NCBI GenBank assembly: GCA_047495785.1
Contig: JBLDXI010000035.1
Location: 1 to 64,000, forward strand
Direction of reading: 5' to 3'
From: Lepidodermella squamata
Taxonomy: Eukaryota; Gastrotricha
DNA length: 64,000 nucleotides
Shown here: piece by piece, positions 22,420 through 33,318 of the stretch
Position numbering within the stretch: the first letter of the stretch is position 1
Layout of the letters: each line of letters starts with the position of its first letter
Notes under the pieces: model-generated
Seen by the model: the letters and a program-made list of their open reading frames with translations, nothing else
Databases searched by the model: none
Told to the model about the DNA's origin: nothing
Made by a program: the position numbers and the translations under genes

Positions 22420-24257
22420 GAGCTACCAGGATAAGACAGGTTATCAAAATACGGCTAAAGAATAATACGCTGATGTTATAGCCTTTCAAACCACTGATTT
22501 ATGTGAGTCCTCGGCGCTTTCTTTTGTCTGTTGCGCTATTGTTCCCGGTCCGTAATAATTCAAAAAATATATAAATCAGGTTGAGGCTTCAGCAACCATC
22601 GTTAGTAGAAACTCTAGAAATCACAAACCGTTGTGCCCGCAATAAAAATCAGCCGCTTTTTATTCATCTGATGGCTGTCGCTCAGTCGATCATTGGATAG
22701 ATCATTTCGAGAGCGGCCTCTTTCAAACGCAACGCGACAACAACATCCGGCAACTTCTGTATGACTGCAGCTACAGGAGTAACATTTAATCGCCCCCGAC
22801 GCCAAGGAGTTGCACATTTTAAGACAAGAACCCAGAAAATAGTGCCAATATACCTCGGTTTAGCGTTTTAACGTAGTTGCAACTAATAATTAGAATATTA
22901 TAGAAAAATAAAGGCTAACTTCTATTCATCTTTGAAAAGTTATCTTTAACTTTTAGTATTTAACCATTTGCCTCTGCATTGTTTCATGATCCGCTAAGTA
23001 GCCTTTTCTTTCTTTGATCACGGTTGACGGAAGAGAGCGCACTTTTTGTGCTTTTTACTATTTTTCGCCTTGAGCGTCGTATCTCGCATCACGTATATTG
23101 ACCAAAATGTGTAGACTAATTGAGGTATAAATAGGATGATTTATTTGTCTACAGCTTTTGTAACAGCTCCAGCAGCTTCCGCTTGAGACATATACGCGAA
23201 AGAAACTGATTCAGGATGTCGTTTAGTGCTATTTATGCGTCTAAAACGCGGAATTATTCGTGGATTTTGGTCTTTACACTCGCTTCACATTGCTTCCGCG
23301 CTGTGGCATTTTGCTTAGTCAGTGGTTTTCCGCATTCTGTTTTGTACACGCATACCGCGTCTGTTTCCAGAGCAGGATTTAGCTGTTTAGATGGCAACGT
23401 GATACATGGCAACTTGTATCACCTAATTTATGTGTGAAATTCATGTGCAAGCGGAAACATGTTTCATTACAAACTCTTCAATTGAGGAATTGTTGGATAT
23501 TGTGGATATTCTTTTAAGTGGTCATGCCGACTCTTCCCACTGACAAATGCTGATTTGCATTGAAATTTAAGCCGGCATGCCACTATGGGGCGTAGTGACA
23601 CTCAAAGCGCGGTAATGCGGTAGTAACTTCTGATCATGTCAATCGCGATCAAAGATCAAAGGCTCATCAGCTATTATTTCTTCGGCGGCTACTAATCGCT
23701 GCAGAAAGTTCCTTCACTCAGGGTTGGGTCTAATTATGTTAGGCAACTGTCCCGCGAAAACTGGGCAACGTATGGCTCAGTGGTCGCGATCCGATGCCCT
23801 TGGACCGCCAACTCTGGTTCGTATTGATGCGTGTCCTGTAGAGACGTGAAAGTCGAGCGAATTATCCAGCCAAAATTTACGCCTATAGCCTATATAGATA
23901 GAAGAGTTCGAGGTGCAAAGAGCGAAATTTTGATGGCTGAACACTGATAGCCATAAACTGTTAAAGCTGAAGTTTGACTGTCGATGTGTGAACAATAATT
24001 TCTAATGCCAAAACGAGGCGACTTGGAAATGGAAAAAATCATGGAAAAACAATTTCTCTATAGCTAGGCTTTATTGAATTATTAATCTCAACTGCTTTAA
24101 AGAATTCACATCCTGTGCTGCATTTAACTGTGGTGCTACTGCTTGATTCATGGAAACTTGTAACACAAAGTAATAACAGGCGGAATATAAAAAACATCGA
24201 GTTTTATCAAAGTTGAACATTGCCGAAACGTTAAATAATTTGAAGAGCCGGAATAGA
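22420..24257. other. Intergenic region with weak coding hints
   Basis: No gene can be modelled with confidence. Two minus-strand open stretches look slightly protein-like. One, at 22614-22817, contains IKCYSCSC, reminiscent of the start of Ly6-type cysteine modules. The other, 23254-23418, is open with CVYKTECGKP and further cysteines but has no ATG. They may be exons of a small secreted protein. The rest is AT-rich. Confidence 0.3.
23254..23418 (-). CDS. Possible exon of a small cysteine-containing protein
   Basis: Minus-strand open stretch of 54 codons ending in TAA, without a start codon. The residues ETDAVCVYKTECGKPLTKQN look coding in composition and include regularly placed cysteines. 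Plausible acceptor sequences lie inside and upstream. No domain is recognised and no complete gene could be assembled, so this is a pointer only. Confidence 0.2.
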   Translation of the reverse strand, partial: YKLPCITLPSKQLNPALETDAVCVYKTECGKPLTKQNATARKQCEASVKTKIHE

Positions 24258-27200
24258 TTATTGTGCGGACAGACGCTCGCAGATCATGTCAGCGTTAGTC
24301 AGCTGGCAACGTGAACCAGCGAAAGCGCCATTGCTGTAATACGTGCCTGAAAACGTAAAAGCAAATGTTGGCTGATTTGGAAAAATGCAAAGCTGTTGCT
24401 ACTATACTAACACAACGCAATTGTTTCGCCTCCAACAGGTACGGTCGGATGTTCGCCAGTGCGAAACCAGTGATACAGAGGGTCCGTTCGCCGTCTGGCT
24501 CCTACGGCGATGTAACCGGTACCGGGGGAGATTCTTCCTCTTCCGTCTCTTATCTTCCTTCTATTCTTCCTTCTTCCTCCTCTTCCTTCTCTCTTCCTTA
24601 TAAAATTCCTTTTATAGACGAATTCTGGCGTTTTGAGTCGCTGACGAGCCAATCAGCTTTCGACAAATTTCAATTTGAAAATTATTAAGGCGCATTTTTT
24701 ATTATTTTGTTTGCTGTTTTACGCACACGGCCATTTTAATTTTATCGCACACAGCATAAAAGTGTGTTTAATTATTTTTGAATCAGGTTTTTTAAACTCC
24801 GAAAATTCGTCGGAAGTGATTGAATATGAGCGACCGAAAATGAAATGTTTTATGAGAGCAGCTAACGTGGCCATTTTAGAAATGGTCGAGGCAATGTGCA
24901 GCTGTTTGCCAAGCGATATGCACAGAGAGTTGGCCGAATCCCAATTCATATTGCTTCCTTCCAAGGTCGCGACACCCTGTCCGCCAGTGAAAATCAAACC
25001 AAATTATCGAGCGAAAGGAAGAAGTCTTACCGTTAGGGGGTCGGCGCAATAAATGTTGGGGAAATTGTTAGTGCATAGCTGGTCATCGAAGCCATAATTT
25101 GATCCATCAACGAAGATGGTGAGGCCTATGATAGCGGAGAAAACGAAGATTATATGAAGACAGCTTCAAAAGCATTGGGGTATTCAAAAAGTCTGCGTTA
25201 TAACGTAAAATGCGGTGACCTTGGCCTTCAAACATTGAAAGACTGACAAATTGAACTTACAAATGCCACCGCCGTTTGGATTTCCCGGATACCAGCTCGG
25301 ATTGAGTGCCCAGTCGACAGGCGCTCCAGTTGACCATATGAATGACCCTACATTGCCAGTGAATACATTAGACCCGCCTGCGATTGCTGGCAGTACTTCG
25401 GTGAGACCGCCGTCTTCGGACCGGAAAACGGCCGGAGTTCCTCCTTGATCCTGGCAAGCCCTCAAACGAGCCATATACAAGCCTGCACCACCTTCCGCGA
25501 TGAAGTAACGAGCTGTTAGAAATAAAACAACGATAGCAAAATTTCCGAAACGAATTAAAACGAAGGCGAAAGTAGTAAGAGACTGCGTTGTGGCTTTCGT
25601 TCATGATGATACCTAGTGAGCATGTTGGGCCGATGTAGAGTTGTGGGCAGAGGCAGACGTTAGTATCGGTACAAGTGCCACCATTTTGGCATGGGGGCTC
25701 ACACGTAGCTGTTAGAATCAATTTTCTAAGTAATTGTCATCCAAAAAGTAAAATGAACCTGTGTACAATTCGCAAAGTACAGCTGCATCAGCCATACATG
25801 GCGCAGCGACAAACGACCCGCCACTATTCATTTGAGTACCTAGGAATTCAAAATCAACCATATAATGAGAATTGAAATTTTTTAAATTGTTTATTACATA
25901 GATTGAGGTCAATCATTTGGCTGCCATCCGCCGATGGGATAATTATAGATTGTTCGTAAGGTTTTACGTTCGACCAAGCGTAGTACGGCGGAGTTGAATC
26001 CCGCTTTGCCCCGACAAATGCGAAAATGCCATCGAAGTAATTGTTTTAGAGAAGCACTCGAGTACCGTATGTGATCTGATGAGCGAGGGTTCGATTCCTC
26101 ATAGAGTAGCATTTTTTGCGTCGCTTTTAATTTTGTTAATTTTTTGTTAATTTACCATTTTAATTATTTTAAATTATTGCATGCCACGTATCCCAGGCAG
26201 TTTTTTTTCGGGATACGTTTTAAAATTTATTCAGCAGTAAAATTACGAAAACAACGAAGAAACCACCAATTTAAAATAATTAAAATGGTAAATTAACAAA
26301 AAATTAACAAAATTAAAAGCGACGCAAAAAATGCTACTCTATGAGGAATCGAACCCTCGCTCATCAGATCACATAAGTTCTGATGACGCATTACAACCAC
26401 TCGACCATTCGATCCTCGCAATCACTAAACATTAAAAACCCATTATAAGGATAAGGGTGGCCAATTAGCCCCCATTATCGAGTTTTCCATGGGGTAATTT
26501 GGCCTCAATCACCTAGCCATACCTGTGCATCGCCTGGGGTCGCGGTTTTTTTTGCTGTCATCTACGACGAAGATGGTCGAAGGAAAAATTGTCAACTTAA
26601 CGTGAAACCTCGTGATTGGCTCCAGGTAATTCAATTAAAAGGGGTCATTTTTACCCCCCTAAACTCACCGTTATACAACAACATGCTGTGACCTCATTTT
26701 GGGACATACCTGGCTAAAAATTTGCAGGTTTGTATAGGGCTTGTTGATAATCCTCCCCGTAAATTTTTGTAGAGTTAGATCTGGTAGTTTTAGAGCCATT
26801 GATAAAAATGTGAAAACCTCAATTTCTGGCCAATTAGCCCCAAAGGTTCATTTTGCCCCAAATGACGGTAGTAATCATTGGGGCTTTTTAAGAACACCAT
26901 ACGCAAATTCAGGCCTTGACAGAACGCTTCGGCGGTATTGAAGTCATTGTCGTTTATGTAAATCGTAACAGCAAACTAAGCGATAGGGAGCTGCTAAAAT
27001 GTATCCAGTGAATTGAGAATCACACCTGAAGTTACCGTATTCGGGTCTTGGCAAAGAATAACTTTGCTTATATCAGAGCAGAGTCTTGAACTGAACGTCA
27101 CTTGGTCCATTGCTGACGATGAGCCGGTTATGTATCCACCTGTTGATCGAATCGAAAAAATATCGAAATATCGAATATCGCATAACACGAATGCGATGAA

Positions 27201-28557
27201 TGGCTTACATGGACCCGAGCTATCGCCGATGGGTCTTACAAAAGGAACAGGCGCTATGTTCATGATTGAGCCATCAGTGAAGCGGAACAGTGCCGTTAGG
27301 CCCACGTAAATCCGTAAGGAATTCCCTAACAGCGCTACGGCACGAGAGAAATCTTCTGGGGTTACGAGGATGGCTGCACGGGCGCCCTGGTCGAAACAAC
27401 TCTTGGCGCCATCAGGATATCCTGTACCCGTGCTTAAGAAGTATTTAGCTTCGAAAAAAACACCGAGAAAAATACATACATATATTGCTGTATGAGAAAT
27501 TTGATTCGCAGGCGAGTTATTCTCAACAGCTGCAGAAATTTACCCAAGCATGCTTCAAGTATTCAACGAGCTTCAAGTATTCAAGTTTTAGGCGTTAAAG
27601 GGTTAAACAAGCTTCAAATAGGTAGGTTTAAGTGCCAAACAGTTTGCAAGAAATGAAACGTTGAAAAGGAGTTGCGCGACTTTTAGTAATATTAGACTTC
27701 TTGTATTCAATTCAAAATTCACATTGGGTTTGAGATACAAATCTTACATGTTTGACAAGTGGTTCCGAGCCAGGCTGACGTGCATATGCACTTGAAAGTC
27801 GCCGAACATTTACCTCCATTCAAACAACCCGGCGAACATACTACAGCTTGGGTGCGAGATAAAAATAAATCATTTTAATATCCAGGAAAAGCATACGACT
27901 TTCGCATAGTTCGCCTGTGTATTCGGGCGGACACGAGCAGACGTTGCCTGTCGAGCATGTGCCACCGTTGATACACCGCTTTGTGCACCCTGCAAAGAGA
28001 AAAATTGGTAGCCAAAAATTGAAATTTTCTTATAAAAATTAACATGTCTAAAATTTCAAAATACGTTTAGCATCTCAGTAAATAGAAAATAAAATGCGAA
28101 TCATGATGCGAATGGGGCTGAACGTTTTGGTGAGCAGATTTTACGTGATCCTGGATCGAGTAAATTTTCTACCTGTAGTAGTAGTTGTAGGAGTGGTTGT
28201 AGTTGTAGGAGTAGTAGTGGTTGTGGTAGTAGTAGATGTGCTTGTCGTTGATTTCCAATTATAGTAGATCCACCAGGGTATAGGCAAAGGCTCCTCGCCA
28301 CTGCTGTAATTGATATCGTAATAGTACAGCCCCGAGTTGACGATTATGTTCTGGTTCGAGTTGGTATTTGAATCAGTCCTAAGCGACATGCGGCGCCATT
28401 TGCCTGTCTTGTGTTGCCTTCTCGCAGTCGGATTCGAGGGTTTCGAGTCGACGCTCAACAGACAACACAGAATACCTGTGCAATTTTACATTACAGTAGG
28501 ATTCCCTAATTAAAATAACGAACCCATGGAAATGGCGCATGAAGCGAATGATTTCAT
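24258..28557 (-). CDS. Secreted multi-domain C-type lectin/EGF protein (interrupted)
   Basis: Probable extracellular carbohydrate- or ligand-binding protein. Exons with agreeing phases: 28524-28557, 28173-28475, 27900-27989, 27748-27846, 27209-27448, 27036-27139, 26975 onward, then after a ~0.85 kb interruption about 26040-25898, 25759-25839, 25613-25708, 25261-25512, 25031-25125, 24976 downward, then ~24560-24412 and 24258-24346. Order: signal peptide ([20 protein letters not shown]), a short disordered part, a Thr-rich spacer, two EGF modules (CINGGTC, CLNGGKC), C-type lectin domain 1, domain 2 (split by a repeat), EGF 3 (CQNGGTC), domains 3 and 4, ending ICERLSAQ. Most introns are phase 1, typical of shuffled modules. 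Domain 2 has the repeat plus one extra T near 26030 that breaks frame; domain 4 is unclear between 24560 and 24800. It may be decaying. Confidence 0.65.
26068..26375. repeat. Perfect foldback repeat with tRNA-like end
   Basis: Arms 26068-26175 and 26268-26375 (108 nt each) are reverse complements with no difference that I can see; the spacer is 92 nt. The outer part of each arm is a T-arm-like sequence (gagggttcgattcctc) followed by agagtagc. It sits inside the second C-type lectin domain of the surrounding gene. Confidence 0.9.
26332..26418 (-). ncRNA. tRNA-like module with pol III A and B boxes
   Basis: Minus strand contains tggtcgagtgg (A-box-like) and, ~50 nt later, ggttcgattcc (a perfect B box). 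A 7-bp stem catcaga/tctgatg sits at the anticodon-arm position with a 10-nt loop. The acceptor strands do not pair, so it is not a normal tRNA. It resembles the head of a tRNA-derived SINE or a decayed class II tRNA. Its 3' half is duplicated in inverted orientation at 26068. Confidence 0.55.
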
Positions 28558-29673
28558 GTTTCATAAATTAAAAAAAAACCAAAATTGTTTGACCATTTGA
28601 TCTGTCCAAGTTATTCTCGTGAGCTCGAACCCCACTGTAATAATTAGCTGTCGCAATATAATCTAATCTGTTCGACTTTCATTCGCATTTGGATTCGCAT
28701 AAATAGAATGGACAATAGAAAAAATTCATAAACATATTTCATTCAAAAGAATATTGTTATGCGGCATAAATATCGAGCCAATCTAATTATTGACTCTTGA
28801 TAGCTTTTTCAATTTGGTTCCGTATGCTGAGGAAATTTCAACAGAATTTCTACATTTCGATTAAATTTTTCAAATTTTTCGATAGAAAAGCTTGAGTCTA
28901 TATTGTAACGAAGCTCGAAATACCATGCAAATTATTGAAATTGGCAATTATGAAAATCCAGCCTATAGCAGTAGTTTTGACCCGCTGTCTCATTTTCTTT
29001 GCGACTCCTTTTAATCGCAAGAGTTTTTAAGCTGAATTTTTTTTCGATTCTTTGGAATTTTTCGAAAATTCCACGCCCTTCCAAGTGCTGTATTTTTCAG
29101 CCATTCAATTCTTAAGACTGAATCACGCTCAAACCGTTATTTTCGAACAATCTCCTGAAATCGATAGGCATTCAGGTCAAACAAATTTGAATAAATTCGC
29201 AAATTTCATAGCGGCCCGACTCTATCACATGGTTACTTTTGATGACTTGACAGAACCCGACGACAGTAAGCACTTCTTCTTGTTTCGCTTGGTATTCGCT
29301 TGGTAGATAACAATGCCTTACTTCGATTATGGACGCACTGCATCAAGACATGAACGTTTAAAAACACGGTAGATTTGACTGAACTCGGTTGTTAGACTAT
29401 TTTATTTTTAATCATCTCTCTTTATACACAAGTGCTTTGGGTTCCCGCAATCTGTAATTACATTATTATAATTCAATCATCGGTTTCCGTAAGAAGAGCT
29501 GGACAGGGACAAGGGTTCGGGTCGAGCATACGCAGGCAGTGGTGAGTGCCACTTCATTTCTGTCATTCAGGCAGCCACGCGCAGCGGACAGTCAGTCACA
29601 ACATAACAAAGTTTCTAAGTTTTTTATCTATACAAGTTTTCGGCAGCTGGCGATCATCGATAGTCGGTGTGTT
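28558..29673. other. Intergenic region, lectin gene / ATP synthase e
   Basis: AT-rich with no recognisable gene. The right end, downstream of the ATP synthase stop (29674), is the 3' flank of that gene. The left end holds the lectin promoter; no GATA or TATA site is obvious close to 28557. Confidence 0.4.
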
Positions 29674-30047
29674 CTAATGGTGGGCTTTCGCGGCGGCGGC
29701 AGCAGGTGCGGTGGTCGAGAGGCCGGCGGCCGCGAGCAGTTCCTCGGCGCTGAGACCCGCCTCCTTAGCCAGACCCGTCAGTTCCTCGCGTTCGCGGCGC
29801 TGGCGGTCTTCCTTGACCAGCACGTCGCGTTTCGCGCGAATCTTGTCCTCGTGCTCCTGGATTTTCACCTCACGGCGCGTCAGGTAGCTGAGGCGCCACG
29901 AACCATAAGCGAGGCCGCTCAGCAGCGCAGCCCAACGGCCGAACTACAAAATTCAAAGATGCAAATCAAGTTGAAGTCACGTGGTTTGAGCAGACATACC
30001 CGAATCAGGGGAGAAGGCGCCTTGGGCGGCGGCAGAGGGGCCGACAT
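29674..30047 (-). CDS. Mitochondrial ATP synthase subunit e
   Basis: Small inner-membrane subunit of F1Fo ATP synthase that helps ATP synthase dimers form and shape cristae. Two exons, 30000-30047 and 29674-29943, give 105 aa with a 56-nt intron (family about 70-105 aa). Residues 12-35 read SPLIRFGRWAALLSGLAYGS: the single membrane helix with the family G-x3-G-like spacing. It is followed by a charged helix (EVKIQEHEDKIRAKRD) that faces the intermembrane space. The C-terminal tail is Ala-rich. The start codon is only 23 bp from a 13-bp target-site duplicate, and 35 bp from the 5' end, of a LINE insertion, so the insertion sits in its promoter or leader. Confidence 0.85.
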
Positions 30048-30082
30048 CTCAAATTTAATCGATAACTTCCTACTTCAAATAA

Positions 30083-30682
30083 TCTGGTCAATTAAAAATA
30101 TTCAAACTCTAGCAATGATTAGAACTAACTCCATACATAAACCGTTTTGCTATATTAATAACTTCGGCCTTCGATGTATTTTCTGCTTTAAAAATAGTAA
30201 TAATCTCGCCCTATCTCTTAAAAGCTTCTCGGACTGTGTCGAACTGCTAACACACTTATATCTAGAATGTAACCACTTGCCATTCCTACATAATAATGAT
30301 AAAGCTGAAATAATTAATTCCATAATTCGTTGTGAATCTAGCGGCTCTGCCCATTTATCAAAAATATTATCCCTCGCCTACACCGGACGACATTAAAGCT
30401 ACATATATATCCTCCTTCCCCAACTACCTGATTCTGACTAGGTCCTTGATTATAATTAATTAATAATAAATGTAATTAAAATATCGCTCTGATAAACTAT
30501 ATCTGCACGTGTGAGTATGTAATATATATCGAACGACGCACGCATAGACCTCTCGACGCCTATGTTATTCAATATATCGCCATCATATTTGAGATCATAT
30601 TTGTGGTGCGCCCAAAGCCCAACCGTGGCCGGTGCTTTTTATTACTTTTGAAATAATAAAATAAACAGCTTCTTCTTCTTCT
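30083..30682 (+). mobile_element. 5'-truncated LINE (non-LTR retrotransposon) with target-site duplication
   Basis: Flanked by a 13-bp direct repeat ctacttcaaataa at 30070-30082 and 30683-30695. Encodes the C-terminal ~100 residues of an ORF2-like protein, ending at 30396. It carries a CxxC ... H-x4-C zinc-knuckle-like stretch (CIFC, then THLYLEC) like that at the end of R1/Jockey-type reverse transcriptases. A ~285-bp 3' untranslated region ends in a (TTC)n tail. The short length and clean duplication show target-primed insertion with 5' truncation. It lies upstream of and antisense to the ATP synthase subunit e gene. Confidence 0.85.
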
Positions 30683-30695
30683 CTACTTCAAATAA

Positions 30696-32489
30696 ATGAA
30701 AATCATCTTCAGCATAGAAACACAAACTGGAGATATAAAATTCATGCAAGTATTGTTCAGATTATTAAATGTGTCGTTTCCATCCCATAGTATCTCAAAT
30801 ATAGCTGGAAATAAGGTTATCGTTTAAAATAATTTCTTAGTCCGAGATTGACAATGGAAGCAATGGAAGTGAATGCGGATTTGGGAAGATAGCGAGATTA
30901 TGACTGTGCAGCTGAGAAAGTCAGGTAAATTTACTGAGACTGATGGAGGCAGAATGGCTGTTTAACTAGACACTAGACACTCGCTATACCTTGATGGAGA
31001 AAGGAGAGGAGGCATGAAAAACTGGAAGACCACATTTCAAACACGAAGATCAATCGGCAATTATTAAGATAAATCTTAAATTATTCATTTTAGCTCATGT
31101 ATAGTAGAAAAGTCAGAGCGTTTCAACTGTCACAGCTATTGACTATTGAAATAGAATAGAAATGTTGATGGGCTATGCTATATGCTTTCAAAATAGCAAA
31201 CGTTGTAATTCCAGTAGTAGTAGTTGTTAATTAATAGAACAGGGGTCCGAGGTCCGACTGATACCAAGCAACAGTTTGCCAATAGACACTGAAGATTTAC
31301 TATACAGAGGATTTTTTATTATTTTGCAAGAGTATTTTATTGATGATATGACGCAGTCGCACATTAGTGATTGAGGTAGATCCAGGCGTTTGACGAAATC
31401 GCCGAAGAAATTGGTAATGGTGCCTAAGCTCTGACGAAGAGTCCGATCACATCGATTGAAGCGAGGTTGTATTTTACTTTTAAAATATTCGCTTTTCCTG
31501 GTTGACCTCTTGTTCGGCTAGAGCAAAGTCCAGCTAAAACCTAAACGTGTTAGGTATAAAAATGTTCTCACTTACGTATTTTCGCCAGTTCAAAACTGGG
31601 TATCACCGATCACCGCTTGATTCAATTTAACAGCCACACCAAAGAGCGTTCAAGATGAAAGAACGAAAAGAGCGAACAGAGAAAGTTGACAAAGAAGGCA
31701 CAATTTTCAAGTCAATGATAATGATACAAGGCACGACTTTCGTCGGGCGTCGAACTACTTCCAAACTTCATACAACATGTGTCCCGTAGTATAGAAGCAC
31801 TTCCCCGCTTTTCAAGCTGACCCATAGCCCATCTGAGCTTTTCCCGCGAGTCGAAGAGCGAAGAGTCCAAGAGTCCAAGAGGTGAGGGGTTTTATGGGTT
31901 AGGGGGTTACCTCTTGGTCTGACTAGAGGCTCGCGGTTGCGGGAAAGAGCGAGTTCGCGAGTTCCCCTTAGCCCCCAGCTCACGTTGATTACCACCCTCT
32001 CTACCGATACTAAACCGATAGTTCTTTATAATTTATCATTCAGAAAATAGAATAACAATCGAAATTTTTTTTATATAACTCGCAAGAATAATGATGTGAA
32101 GAAATACCGCGGTAAAATGGCATTCAAAATATCGTGCGCGGTTTTTCAGCTTTTTTTATACTTATAGGCTATAGGCTGAATTGAACTAGAAGGCAGAGAC
32201 ATTGATTGAGGTGCGTTAGATTGCTGACCAGGTAATGGCTGACCTGGTTTGCATGGGCTTATCACCGGATCCTGAGCTCTAAATTTATTTCGAAAGCTTC
32301 GAAAGCACCCCCTGACCCTATCCCTATCCCTATCCCTATCCCTATCCCATCATATTGCCTCCAACCAGCTTTAAAATAGTCAAATTACTCTTGAAATAAC
32401 TTCCCGCTATTTACCAGGCACGCTAACTTCAATTTCGTGAAGAGTGCATTTGAAATCCGGAACACAACCGTCGTCCTCTTCGAACTTAA
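30696..32489. other. Repeat-poor intergenic region
   Basis: No gene recognised in 1.8 kb. Low-complexity stretches and one hexanucleotide repeat (32315-32349) are the only notable items. Confidence 0.4.
32315..32349 (+). repeat. Interstitial (CCCTAT)n
   Basis: Five to six tandem copies of the hexamer ccctat. It resembles a degenerate telomere-type repeat but is neither TTAGGC nor TTAGGG. Confidence 0.85.
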
Positions 32490-33157
32490 GATTACTTAAT
32501 CAAGCATCGTAATCTTTTAGAAAAGTGCTTAAAAAACTTCACATCTAGATTTAAATCTCCCCCTATGGCTCCCCTCGACTATATTCAGAGGCTGGCTAAG
32601 TTTGAATTGCTATCCTTAAACCAAAGATGGTTAATCCGCGACCTTACGATGACGTTTAAAATAATTAATAATATGTCTCATCGTCTAGAATTCGATACTT
32701 TCTTTCTCAAACCTAATCTCTCTACTACTCGACATCATTATAATAACAAATTAACAATTCCTCAACATTCACTTTGCCCTAGGGGCTTTAGCTTTGCTAT
32801 TAGAACAGCCGAATTATGGCACCTTCTACCTGCCTCTATCACTAACATTACTTCGATAAATCTTTTTGTTAACTCGTGCCCAAAATTTATATTGGAAGAA
32901 TGGCCTGTCCTTACAAATTTGGCCTTTGCTAAATAAAACTAATTATTATTTCTAATCACCTTATCTAATGTATGCGTGCCTTGTGCGCATCATCCTATAA
33001 TAATCATTCTTATATGCTGTGTACGGTCGCCTTACTTTCGCGCTCGATCCTGTTTTTGCCCATTTATAAATCAATTCCTAAATACTGTTATTCTTTTATA
33101 AAATCAAAAAAAAGAAATGGTGCAATCAGAAGGAAAACAATAAAATGATGATGATGA
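32490..33157 (+). mobile_element. 3' fragment of a second LINE
   Basis: Open frame 32490-32936 preserves the typical end of a CR1/Jockey-like ORF2. PPMAPLDYIQRLAKFELL and NQRWLIRDLTM are followed by a stretch with FSFAIRTAELWHLLPASI. After the stop an AT-rich 3' untranslated region ends in aataaa and an (ATG)n tail at 33143-33157. The 5' end is truncated; I did not find a target-site duplication. The tail differs from the (TTC)n tail of the first LINE. Confidence 0.75.
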
Positions 33158-33318
33158 TGAACTAGAGAGAGAGCCGCTCGTTTATTACTTCATTTCTCTT
33201 TTTCTTGGCTGAAATAAATAGCGAAATGACGAATTAGCTCTTTTCATTACAAACATGATTGCAAACATGTAATGGCTGACGTTTATGCTGTAGTCATCTT
33301 ACTCCATCTAAAACTAAA

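Noticed and set aside
22614-22817. Minus-strand frame with IKCYSCSC, like a Ly6/uPAR start
   Set aside because: No signal peptide in frame, too few later cysteines, and no matching second exon; kept only as a hint in the intergenic entry.
23216-23437. 73-codon plus-strand frame starting MSFSAIYAS
   Set aside because: No domain or splice context, and the opposite strand looks more protein-like; probably chance.
23765-23835. tRNA-like stretch (tggctcagtgg ... ggttcgtattg)
   Set aside because: A box is fair but the B box is imperfect and no cloverleaf can be paired.
29539-30396. Long 285-codon plus-strand frame
   Set aside because: It is the antisense of ATP synthase subunit e joined by chance to the LINE frame; the two halves belong to different elements.
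31768-31995. 75-codon minus-strand frame
   Set aside because: Low-complexity repeat (ttagggggttacctc-like) with no domain.
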